Shown: in pieces, positions 1 through 5,624 of the stretch
Numbering within the stretch: position 1 is the first letter of the stretch
Layout of the letters: the number at the start of each line of letters is the position of its first letter
Assembly: GCA_029212425.1 (NCBI GenBank)
Contig: JARGNC010000021.1
Span: forward strand, 1 to 12,503
Length of the DNA: 12,503 nt
Reading direction: 5' to 3'
Origin: Phycisphaerales bacterium
GTDB taxonomy: Bacteria > Planctomycetota > Phycisphaerae > Phycisphaerales > UBA1924
The notes under the pieces: model-generated
Seen by the model: only the letters and a program-made list of their open reading frames with translations
Told to the model about the DNA's origin: nothing
Databases searched by the model: none
Program-made: the position numbers and the translations under genes

Positions 1-1
1 T

Positions 2-259
2 GATGATCATCGGAATCCGATGACCAGACTCGAAACCGTCCGCGCCTGGGTCCGGGACCACTTGCTCCTGAGCCTTCGTGCCGAGCCAGACCTCGCGGAC
101 CCGGATGCAAACCACCGAAGCTCAGAAATCGAACTCCACCTGATCTCCAGCAACCCGCAATCCGTGCGTGGACTGATCGATTCCCCGGTCCGCCTCTACG
201 CACTCGCGGAAGTCTCTGTAGGCGGACAAACCGCTCGCGTAGCGACCCCGATCAACTGA
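2..259 (+). CDS. C-terminal part of an unrecognised protein (5' end outside window)
   Basis: The reading frame is open from the left edge (codons for DDHRNP precede the first ATG at 20) and ends in TGA at 257-259, so this is probably the tail of a longer gene. The ATG at 20 has no Shine-Dalgarno sequence before it, which argues against a complete 79-residue gene. The visible 85 residues are soluble and mildly acidic, with a stretch EIELHLIS and a final segment VRLYALAEVSVGGQTARVAT that alternates like beta strands. That ending is loosely reminiscent of the last strands of pilin or secretion-type proteins, but this is a weak impression and I assign no function. A strong hairpin terminator begins 34 bases after the stop, which supports a real gene end here. 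Confidence 0.5.
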   Translation, partial: DDHRNPMTRLETVRAWVRDHLLLSLRAEPDLADPDANHRSSEIELHLISSNPQSVRGLIDSPVRLYALAEVSVGGQTARVATPIN

Positions 260-292
260 TCTGAGCTCCATCAGACTTCGCGTCAATCAAAA

Positions 293-322
293 AAGAACCC
301 CGAGCATGCACTCGGGGTTCTT
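293..322. terminator. Bidirectional intrinsic terminator between convergent genes
   Basis: A perfect 12-bp stem, AAGAACCCCGAG (293-304) against CTCGGGGTTCTT (311-322), encloses the 6-base loop CATGCA. The run of A at 289-294 becomes a T tract for transcripts arriving on the minus strand, so it should stop clpX best; on the plus strand the tail is only TTCTTG. It lies between the plus-strand gene ending at 259 and the clpX stop at 346, the expected place for a shared terminator. Confidence 0.9.
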
Positions 323-345
323 GTCATGTTGTCTGTATGAAACTC

Positions 346-1806
346 TTACGCGGTGTTCGCTTTGTTCACGCGCAGTTCTTCAAGCGTTCGCGGATGCTCG
401 ATGTGTGCTGCATCAATCATGTAATGCACACCCTCGTTGTCCAGATCCGGAAGGTGATACATGAGATCAAGCATCGTGTCTTCCATCACCGCACGCAGAC
501 CACGAGCACCAGTCGCACGCTTGCCCGCCTTTTCTGCAATCGCGAGCAGCGCGTCTTCTGTGAAGCTCAGCTCAGCGCCTTCCAAGCGGAACAAGTGCTG
601 GAACTGCTTCACAAGCGCGTTCTTCGGTTCAGTCAGGATCTGCACAAGCGCATCATTACCCAAAGGCATCAAAGGCGTAATCACTGGAAGACGACCGACG
701 AGCTCGGGAATCACACCAAACTCGACCACATCGACATTCGAAATCTGTGATTGGAGCCACTCTTGCTCCGCGCTCTCGCTCGCAAAGTGCTGACGGCCCT
801 TGGTGTCGTCGTTCCCGGTGGCGCTGCCGCTGAACCCGATCCGAGTTTTGCCAAGTCGACGACGAACAATGTCAGTCAATCCGACAAACGAACCACCACA
901 GATGAACAGAATGTTCGTGGTATCAAACTGGATGTATTGCTGTTCCGGATGCTTGCGTCCACCTTGTGGTGGCACATTGGAAACAGTCCCCTCAAGCATC
1001 TTGAGCAGTGACTGCTGGACACCCTCACCGGAAACATCTCGTGTGATCGAGACATTGCCGGAAGTTTTACCAACCTTGTCGATCTCGTCAATATAGATGA
1101 TCCCACGCTGCGCCGCCTCGACATCAAAGTCCGCGTTCTGCAGCAGCTTAAGGAGCAGGTTCTCGACATCCTCGCCAACATACCCCGCTTCGGTCAATGT
1201 CGTCGCATCGCCGATCGCAAACGGTACCTTGAGCATCCGCGCCATGGTCTTGGCAAGCAAAGTCTTCCCCGAACCGGTCGGGCCGATCAACAAAATGTTG
1301 GACTTATCAAGCTCGATGTTGTCCGCATGCTCGGACTCATGGTGCATCAATCGCTTGTAGTGGTTGTGGACCGCGACCGACAGCGAACGCTTCGCGATCT
1401 GCTGACCAATCACATACTGATCCATAAACTCGACGATCTCGCGTGGTGACGGGATCTCCGAGAGCTGCGCGGAGATCGACGATACCCGCCGACGCTCCTG
1501 CTTAAAGATATTCTGACAAAGCTCGACACAGTTATGACAGACATACACCTCGCCCGGCCCTTCGACCATTGGTCCAACCTCGCGAGAGGTCTTCCCACAG
1601 AACGAACATGTCGTCACTTTGCGACCACGGAACCCACCGTTGCCGCCGTCATCTCCGCCGGAGCCGCCGGCGCCGCCCCCTCCAGAACCACCCGATCCGC
1701 CTCCTGAACCCGATGATGAATCACCCGATCCCGACCCTCCGATCGCATTCATCGGCTGAGCCTGTGGTTGTGGTACTGGGTTCTGATTCGGATCGTTGTT
1801 TGGCAT
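346..1806 (-). CDS. clpX: ATP-dependent Clp protease ATP-binding subunit ClpX
   Basis: ClpX is the hexameric AAA+ unfoldase that recognises tagged proteins and threads them into the ClpP peptidase in the cytoplasm. All hallmarks are visible in the 486 residues: an N-terminal zinc-binding domain with C67, C70, C90 and C93; Walker A GPTGSGKT (175-182); the pore-1 loop GYVG (208-211); Walker B IIYIDEID (236-243); the pore-2 region RDVSGEGVQQ (256-265); an IGF loop for ClpP docking (323-325); and sensor-2 GARG (433-436). It is longer than the roughly 420 residues usual for the family because of a Gly/Ser-rich leader, about residues 23-59, before the zinc domain. The ATG at 1806 follows GAGAG at a six-base spacing, which supports this start. 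No clpP is adjacent in the window. The IGF loop implies it still partners with a ClpP encoded elsewhere. Identification is secure. Confidence 0.98.
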   Translation of the reverse strand: MPNNDPNQNPVPQPQAQPMNAIGGSGSGDSSSGSGGGSGGSGGGGAGGSGGDDGGNGGFRGRKVTTCSFCGKTSREVGPMVEGPGEVYVCHNCVELCQNIFKQERRRVSSISAQLSEIPSPREIVEFMDQYVIGQQIAKRSLSVAVHNHYKRLMHHESEHADNIELDKSNILLIGPTGSGKTLLAKTMARMLKVPFAIGDATTLTEAGYVGEDVENLLLKLLQNADFDVEAAQRGIIYIDEIDKVGKTSGNVSITRDVSGEGVQQSLLKMLEGTVSNVPPQGGRKHPEQQYIQFDTTNILFICGGSFVGLTDIVRRRLGKTRIGFSGSATGNDDTKGRQHFASESAEQEWLQSQISNVDVVEFGVIPELVGRLPVITPLMPLGNDALVQILTEPKNALVKQFQHLFRLEGAELSFTEDALLAIAEKAGKRATGARGLRAVMEDTMLDLMYHLPDLDNEGVHYMIDAAHIEHPRTLEELRVNKANTA

Positions 1807-1865
1807 ATTGATCTCTCGTGTGATGAGTCCAAGTTGATTCCCGCAAAAAAGCCGCAGGCATCACT

Positions 1866-1895
1866 GGTATCGGGCATATCGGGGTGTCGGCTCAA
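1866..1895 (-). promoter_or_regulatory. Candidate clpX promoter
   Basis: Reading the minus strand, TTGAGC (1895-1890) is followed after 18 bases by GATACC (1871-1866), giving a transcript start about 50 bases before the clpX ATG. Matches to TTGACA/TATAAT are partial (4/6 and 3/6). It is proposed because the gap between the upstream terminator-like hairpin (1959-1990) and clpX must hold a promoter if clpX is transcribed separately. Confidence 0.25.
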
Positions 1896-1930
1896 CCCGA
1901 TTCGCAGGGCTTTTACCGATGGATATGCGC

Positions 1931-1938
1931 CAATATTG
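1931..1938. repeat. CAATATTG palindrome upstream of clpX
   Basis: A perfect 8-bp palindrome, CAATATTG, is flanked by GCGC on the left (1927-1930) and CGC on the right (1939-1941), making an almost symmetrical GCGCCAATATTGCGC. It lies upstream of the candidate clpX promoter and could be a protein-binding site, but such short palindromes also occur by chance. Confidence 0.25.
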
Positions 1939-1958
1939 CGCAGCGGTTCCATCGACCG

Positions 1959-1990
1959 AAAACCCTAGCCCGCAAGCACCCCAAGGGCTA
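1959..1990 (-). terminator. Possible terminator of the unknown/SHOCT operon
   Basis: On the minus strand TAGCCC (1990-1985) pairs with GGGCTA (1971-1966) across a 13-base loop and is followed by GGG and TTTT (1965-1959). The six-bp stem with a short T run is modest. Its position just after the minus-strand operon, and the overlap of its first bases with the micro-ORF stop codon TAG, fit a terminator separating that operon from clpX. Confidence 0.35.
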
Positions 1991-2065
1991 CTTCGCAACC
2001 AGCGGAATCCCCTCCAGACGCACCAGACTCGCCGTATAACCGTTACAAACCGAACATTTGTTCAA
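1988..2065 (-). CDS. Possible 25-residue micro-ORF with a CxxC motif
   Basis: A short frame begins with TTG overlapping the stop of the SHOCT gene (TTGA overlap at 2065-2062) and ends in TAG at 1990-1988. It encodes MNKCSVCNGY followed by TASLVRLEGIPLVAK. The two cysteines (C4, C7), the GY and the LEG spacing resemble half of a zinc ribbon, and the composition reads like a genuine protein C-terminus rather than random translation. There is no Shine-Dalgarno site, so expression would depend on translational coupling or a frameshift from the SHOCT gene. Alternatives are a decayed C-terminus of the neighbouring gene, or chance. Confidence is low, and it is recorded because nothing else explains these bases. 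Confidence 0.22.
   Translation of the reverse strand: MNKCSVCNGYTASLVRLEGIPLVAK
2052..2063. promoter_or_regulatory. LexA-box-like palindrome
   Basis: GAACATTTGTTC is an interrupted palindrome (GAACA / TGTTC around two bases). Read on the minus strand as GAACAAATGTTC it matches the GAAC-RNRY-GTTY core known for LexA sites in Gram-positive bacteria. It overlaps the sequence TTGAAC, which could act as a -35 element for minus-strand transcription, but also overlaps the SHOCT stop codon and the micro-ORF. Whether the LexA of this organism uses that motif is unknown from the window. Confidence 0.2.
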
Positions 2066-2427
2066 TGGAGCAGATCAGAATCATCCACATGATCCAAAAT
2101 CGAAGGCTTCTTCACCTCAACCGGGTTCTTCCGCGCCTCCATGTCATCCTGCACTTTCCGCAAGATCGCATTGCGTGCGTTCGCAAACTCCTGGTCGTCA
2201 ATCTCCCCAGAGCGATGCATCTGATGCAGATGATCGAGCAACCCCGACGATCCAGTGCTTACCGAATCATCCTGCGAAAGCATCCGCCGACGAAGATTCA
2301 TAATCACGAATCCGCCGATCCCAACGACCACAATCAACACCAGAATCCACAACAGCATCGAAGGCAGTGATCCCGACTGCCCCAAAGTTTGCCCCAAAGT
2401 CAGTTGTCCGAGTATCAAAGTGCTCAT
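2062..2427 (-). CDS. Single-helix membrane protein with C-terminal SHOCT-like domain
   Basis: The 121-residue product has a short N-terminus, one strong transmembrane helix (about residues 21-44, LPSMLLWILVLIVVV and onward) followed by the basic stop-transfer RRR, a flexible linker, and a helical hairpin at 63-91 (LLDHLHQMHRSGEIDDQEF, then ANARNAILRK). That hairpin has the SHOCT pattern: a Leu-rich first helix, G-E-I at the turn, then a helix with EF and an alanine/leucine tail. SHOCT is a small domain of unclear biochemical role, often found at C-termini of membrane proteins and thought to aid oligomerisation or binding. Charge placement suggests that the C-terminal part is cytoplasmic. The gene starts 21 bases after the stop of the unrecognised gene ending at 2449, so they are probably co-transcribed. 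The ATG at 2427 lacks a clear Shine-Dalgarno site, unlike its partner. The substrate or partner is unknown. Confidence 0.75.
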   Translation of the reverse strand: MSTLILGQLTLGQTLGQSGSLPSMLLWILVLIVVVGIGGFVIMNLRRRMLSQDDSVSTGSSGLLDHLHQMHRSGEIDDQEFANARNAILRKVQDDMEARKNPVEVKKPSILDHVDDSDLLH

Positions 2428-2448
2428 CGATCAAGTATACACGATTAC

Positions 2449-3201
2449 TCAGTACGACCGAGCCACGATCTCTTCACGCAGCGGGATCAACAAGTTCGGA
2501 ACAGCGTACTGATCGACCAACTCTTGTCCCCGCTCGATCAACTCATCAAGCTGTCCAGTCAGGTCCTTGAGATCCGTCACCGGATCGTATCGACGCAGCG
2601 TGAGGTACACCGAGATCGGTTCATTCCCACCAGCCGATGAAGGCGCTCCGGATTTCCCTCCCGAACGGGTTTTGATCTCAAAGTGCGCTTCGAGCCCTTT
2701 CTCGTTGAGCAGATTCATCCCAAGCAAAGGCTGGCAATCGTTAATTTTGATATCCACATTCTCAACCAACGCCGCGAGTGGGGATCCACTCAACAAAGCG
2801 CTCGCCGCGATCTCGTCATGATTTTCCTTCGCGGCAAGATCAAACCCGTACAGCAGCTCGATGTACTCAAGATCCAAAGGCGAGATCGAAAGGTAATAAG
2901 GCGAAACCTCCGCCGCCATCCGATGCACCGAGTACATCTCCTCTTCATTGTTCGGATTCACAACCCCCGTCCGCACCGACGCCGCACGGATCGCCATCCA
3001 GCGGTGGGGGGTCGCATTCGCCGCAGACTCAAGCGCGAGTTCATCTTTGTACCGACGGAACGCGTTCATCGCCGGGAACGACCTTCGCGCCCGCTCAAAC
3101 AAATCCAGCACCGGCTCACGATTCGTCGGGAGCTCCATGCGGACATTGAGTTTCGCGTTGATGTAGAAATCAGAGCAGAGAGCGCGGTACGAGCCTGGCA
3201 T
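2449..3201 (-). CDS. Conserved-looking protein of unknown function (250 aa)
   Basis: I do not recognise a named domain. The protein starts at an ATG with a textbook AAGGAGG (3215-3209) seven bases upstream, so the start is firm. It has no signal peptide or transmembrane segment and looks cytoplasmic and compact. Visible features are an N-terminal MPGSYRALCSDFYINAKLNV strand region; a basic helical segment around 31-52; a central SPYYLSISPLDLEYIELLYG block (100-119); HDEIAASALLSGSPLAALVE (128-147); a Gly/Ser-rich loop (180-192) that interrupts an otherwise beta-like C-terminal part; and a Leu/Glu-rich helix (210-230). The blocky, well-ordered motifs suggest a family with homologues, perhaps restricted to planctomycetes. 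It is probably the first gene of an operon with the SHOCT membrane protein 21 bases downstream, which hints at a function at the membrane. An extended -10 promoter lies in front (3271-3279). Confidence 0.8.
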   Translation of the reverse strand: MPGSYRALCSDFYINAKLNVRMELPTNREPVLDLFERARRSFPAMNAFRRYKDELALESAANATPHRWMAIRAASVRTGVVNPNNEEEMYSVHRMAAEVSPYYLSISPLDLEYIELLYGFDLAAKENHDEIAASALLSGSPLAALVENVDIKINDCQPLLGMNLLNEKGLEAHFEIKTRSGGKSGAPSSAGGNEPISVYLTLRRYDPVTDLKDLTGQLDELIERGQELVDQYAVPNLLIPLREEIVARSY

Positions 3202-3270
3202 CTACGGGCCTCCTTGCCGAGTGGGCTGCTTCAAATTGATCGTCCTGATCGAGTTGCACCCAGCGAATGA

Positions 3271-3279
3271 ATTGTAGCA
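3271..3279 (-). promoter_or_regulatory. Extended -10 promoter for the unknown/SHOCT operon
   Basis: On the minus strand this reads TGCTACAAT, an extended -10 element (TGnTAnAAT) with five of six matches to TATAAT. Such elements need little help from a -35 box, and none is obvious at 17 bases. It would start transcripts near 3264, leaving a leader of about 60 bases before the AAGGAGG and ATG of the 250-residue gene. It lies between that gene and the DUF418 stop, so the two minus-strand gene pairs are probably separate transcription units. Confidence 0.45.
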
Positions 3280-3291
3280 GATGATTCCGAA

Positions 3292-4635
3292 TTATGCGTC
3301 AGAACGGGCAGATTCACCCGAAGACTTCCGCACAATGGGGACAAGCTGTCGATAAGTCAATGACCGCCACAACCACTCGAAAGGCCCCATTGAAAACACG
3401 CGTAACCACAGCACCGAGAACACGATATTGATCGTCCACACCGCAAACACCACCAGCCAAAGCCGAGGGTAATCAATCGATGCGTACTTGCCAAACCCAT
3501 ATCCGTAAAAGAAAGTAGTGCAAAGAATCGTGTGCATGAAGTAGTTTGTCAGCGCCATCCGTCCAACCGCCGCCAATGGAGCGCACACAATCCGCGCCCA
3601 CGAGCACTTCGAGAGCCCGATCACAAGCGCCCCATACCCAAACGCCAAAGGCACCCCGATTGGCTGCGCCACCGATTGCCAAACAAACCCAGGCAAAAGA
3701 TCAAACCGGTGCTCGATCACCGAGTACCCAATCGCGGTCGCTGTAACACCGATCAATAAACACACCGAAGCGGTCTTCACATAGAACCGCAGCGGACGCT
3801 CGCCGGTCAGCACACCCATCCGCGTGAGTCCCATCCCCATCGACATGATGCTCCACAGCATCGGCATCATCAACGGCGCAAACAAGAACTGCATCATCAT
3901 CACCGTAAACACACGCGTCTTGAACACATCAAAGTACCCACCCAGATACCCCGCGATCTCCATCTCCGGATTCGCCGAGAGTTGATCCATCTCCACATGC
4001 CCCTCTGAAAATGCCCAGTACCCATACGCGGTAAACAAAATCAGTGGCAGCGCACTTACAAAGTACACACACAACCCACCCCAGAACTGCCACTTCGCAG
4101 GAATCTTCCGAATCCACCAGAGCAGTGTCAAACCAGCCACCGCATAGAAAGTCAGGATGTCCCCGAACCACAATCCATACGCGTGAAGCATCCCGAACAC
4201 CAACAAGATCCCGCACCGGAAGTACCACAACCCCGCGCCATCAGTCAGCTTGGATTTTCGCACCCTCCGCTCGGCGCCGTTGCATTCCGGACACGCCAGC
4301 TCATCTCCAAGCCCTTCAAGCGAATACCCACACCGCTTGCACAACACCCGGTCGCCCCGCGTGTCAAACTTCCGCGCGTACATAATCACACCCGACCCAA
4401 ACAGCATCGCAAACAAGAACATGAACTTGCCAAGAAACGCTGTGGAGGTAATCGTGTGACCCAGCGCGTTCGCAGCGGTATCACCCATCACCGTCACATC
4501 CGTCATCGCCATCATCGGCCAAGAGAACACCACAACATTCGGTACCAGAATCCCAAGCAGCGCAAACCCTCGCAAGGTATCAATGCACGCAAACCGTTCC
4601 GATTTCGAGGTGGGCTTTACGCCGACATGATCCAT
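3292..4635 (-). CDS. DUF418 (YeiB-like) multi-pass membrane protein with inserted zinc ribbon
   Basis: The 447-residue protein has about nine to ten hydrophobic helices and the DUF418 hallmarks. Near the N-terminus is the pattern RFACIDTLRGFALLGILVPN (14-33). Near the C-terminus are AAVGRMALTNYFMHTI (355-370) and GPFEWLWRSLTY (417-428), typical of this family, which is related to acyltransferase-3-like membrane proteins. The true reaction of most DUF418 members is unproven; transport or acylation at the membrane has been suggested. Unusually, a soluble loop after the second or third helix carries C99, C102, C115 and C118 in a CKRCGYSLEGL...CPEC ribbon, an obvious zinc site. The ATG at 4635 sits inside the last codons of the HAD gene (19-base overlap) with GGGG eight bases upstream, so the two genes are translationally coupled. 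Family assignment is firm; substrate unknown. Confidence 0.88.
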   Translation of the reverse strand: MDHVGVKPTSKSERFACIDTLRGFALLGILVPNVVVFSWPMMAMTDVTVMGDTAANALGHTITSTAFLGKFMFLFAMLFGSGVIMYARKFDTRGDRVLCKRCGYSLEGLGDELACPECNGAERRVRKSKLTDGAGLWYFRCGILLVFGMLHAYGLWFGDILTFYAVAGLTLLWWIRKIPAKWQFWGGLCVYFVSALPLILFTAYGYWAFSEGHVEMDQLSANPEMEIAGYLGGYFDVFKTRVFTVMMMQFLFAPLMMPMLWSIMSMGMGLTRMGVLTGERPLRFYVKTASVCLLIGVTATAIGYSVIEHRFDLLPGFVWQSVAQPIGVPLAFGYGALVIGLSKCSWARIVCAPLAAVGRMALTNYFMHTILCTTFFYGYGFGKYASIDYPRLWLVVFAVWTINIVFSVLWLRVFSMGPFEWLWRSLTYRQLVPIVRKSSGESARSDA

Positions 4636-5315
4636 TCCATTATCCCCTCTGTGTCAGTCAAATCGTGAATTGTCCGATCCGCGCCAGCCGCTTCGAGTTC
4701 AGCAAAGCTCGCGTGTCCCGTCGCAACCGCGAGCGCTCTGCACCCATTGTCCTTCGCGCACGACACATCATGGATCGTGTCGCCGATGATGATGACTGAT
4801 TGGGGATCGATCGAAACCGCTTTCGCTTTCCGATAGTTCTCGATCGCCACCGGAGGCAGGTGCGAACGCAGCGGTTTCTCGTGCATCGACGAATCCCCCC
4901 ACGCATTGACGGTAAACATGGTCGGATCAAACCCTGCCGCCTGAATCTTGATCGTCCCCGTTTCCTCATAGTTCCCCGTCAGCAATCCAATCGTCGGCTT
5001 CGAGTGGTGCGTCGCCGATGCGAACACCAAGTCATGCGCCCCAGGGAGCGCACGAGCAACAGTCGTCTGCTCAGAAAGCGATACCAGATGCTTGTGATAC
5101 CCTGACCGCATCGACTGGATGTTCTCCAGAGTCGGCTCGACGCCGTTCTTCACCAGCATCTCCGCAATGATCACCGGATCCAAGCTCCCCCCAAAGCTGA
5201 TGTCCTCGATTGTAAACTCCGGAGTAAACAACGCCCGCCCCGCATCACGCAGACAATCAATCCCGATGTGGTTGGTCTCCAGCAGCGTCATGTCGATATC
5301 AAACAAAATAAGCAT
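4617..5315 (-). CDS. HAD-superfamily phosphatase (phosphoglycolate-phosphatase-like)
   Basis: The 232-residue protein has the full haloacid-dehalogenase core: motif I DIDMT with nucleophile D6 and acid/base D8 (MLILFDIDMTLL), motif II threonine in LLTGN (T113), a basic YRK segment (161-163) that may supply the motif III charge, and motif IV IIIGDTIHDVSCAKDNG (176-191) with D179 and D183 for magnesium. A helical cap follows motif I (about 15-85), as in subclass I phosphatases such as Gph. These enzymes hydrolyse small phosphate esters; the actual substrate cannot be read from the sequence. The ATG at 5315 is preferred because it places motif I right at the N-terminus, as usual, with GAG about ten bases upstream. 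An in-frame TTG at 5357 would add 14 residues but lies inside a tandem repeat. It overlaps the downstream DUF418 gene by 19 bases, so the two form an operon. Confidence 0.9.
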   Translation of the reverse strand: MLILFDIDMTLLETNHIGIDCLRDAGRALFTPEFTIEDISFGGSLDPVIIAEMLVKNGVEPTLENIQSMRSGYHKHLVSLSEQTTVARALPGAHDLVFASATHHSKPTIGLLTGNYEETGTIKIQAAGFDPTMFTVNAWGDSSMHEKPLRSHLPPVAIENYRKAKAVSIDPQSVIIIGDTIHDVSCAKDNGCRALAVATGHASFAELEAAGADRTIHDLTDTEGIMEWIMSA

Positions 5316-5336
5316 GGGGATCTCGCATCGAGCAAT

Positions 5337-5362
5337 CTGAGCAAGCAAACTGGGCAAGCAAA
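5337..5362. repeat. 13-bp tandem repeat, two copies
   Basis: CTGAGCAAGCAAA (5337-5349) is followed immediately by CTGGGCAAGCAAA (5350-5362), with one mismatch. It lies 22 to 47 bases upstream of the HAD ATG, inside the predicted leader. The spacing of 13 bp is a little over one helical turn, so it could be a double operator or simply a slippage product. Confidence 0.6.
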
Positions 5363-5364
5363 GC

Positions 5365-5408
5365 GATCGGAACAGTTATCGCATCAATATAGCCGATAGC
5401 GTCCGATC
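5365..5408. repeat. Nested inverted repeat around a -10-like box
   Basis: GATCGGA (5365-5371) is inverted as TCCGATC (5402-5408), and inside it TATCG (5377-5381) is inverted as CGATA (5394-5398). The centre contains AATATA (5386-5391), which on the minus strand is TATATT, a plausible -10 for the HAD operon with a start near 5379. The symmetry about a promoter core suggests an operator, or a cruciform or hairpin element. No good -35 is seen at 17 bases. Confidence 0.4.
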
Positions 5409-5453
5409 AAATCCCCTGTTTTTTCGTCCGGAGACTCAGTTTACCAAGAATGC

Positions 5454-5481
5454 TTGCACGCCGTCAGTTCGGGGCTACTCT
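5454..5481 (+). promoter_or_regulatory. Weak candidate promoter for dnaG
   Basis: TTGCAC (5454-5459) is followed after 16 bases by TACTCT (5476-5481). The -35 matches TTGACA at four positions and the -10 matches TATAAT at three. Transcripts would start near 5488, with a leader of about 135 bases. A later TAGAAT (5572-5577) is a better -10 but has no -35. Neither is strong evidence. Confidence 0.22.
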
Positions 5482-5624
5482 TTACAGTTGATTGCCCGGA
5501 ATCCCGTCCGCCCGCAGCAAAGTGACGCCGCACGGACACACCACCACCCGGAGCAACCACGAACAGCGCCATAGAATAGACAAACACCAGCGGTGCCCAA
5601 TGCACCTCCGGGGGAGTTGATCGC

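Larger units (their letters stand above)
5316..5624. other. Divergent control region between the HAD operon and dnaG
   Basis: This 309-bp gap has no convincing gene. It separates the minus-strand HAD-DUF418 operon from plus-strand dnaG-rpoD, so it should contain at least two promoters. Visible here are a 13-bp tandem repeat next to the HAD start, a nested inverted repeat around a TATATT box on the minus strand (5391-5386), a T6 run near 5419-5424, a weak TTGCAC/TACTCT pair pointing to dnaG, and a TAGAAT (5572-5577) without a matching -35. I see no tRNA or recognisable riboswitch. The dnaG Shine-Dalgarno GGGGGAG (5610-5616) closes the region, eight bases before its GTG. Confidence 0.6.

Noticed and set aside
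1749..1952. 67-codon minus-strand frame overlapping the clpX start
   Set aside because: It lacks a ribosome binding site, runs into clpX in the wrong frame, and the sequence it would encode has no domain-like features.
2683..3270. 195-codon plus-strand frame opposite the 250-residue unknown gene
   Set aside because: It is Arg/His/Gln-rich without a ribosome binding site, while the minus-strand gene has AAGGAGG and protein-like motifs.
5316..5357. TTG start at 5357 for the HAD gene
   Set aside because: It would add 14 residues before the catalytic DxD motif, lies in a tandem repeat, and has no ribosome binding site; the ATG at 5315 fits the family better.
5409..5624. Riboswitch, tRNA or small structured RNA in the dnaG leader
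   Set aside because: No cloverleaf, conserved riboswitch core or stable long hairpin could be traced by eye.
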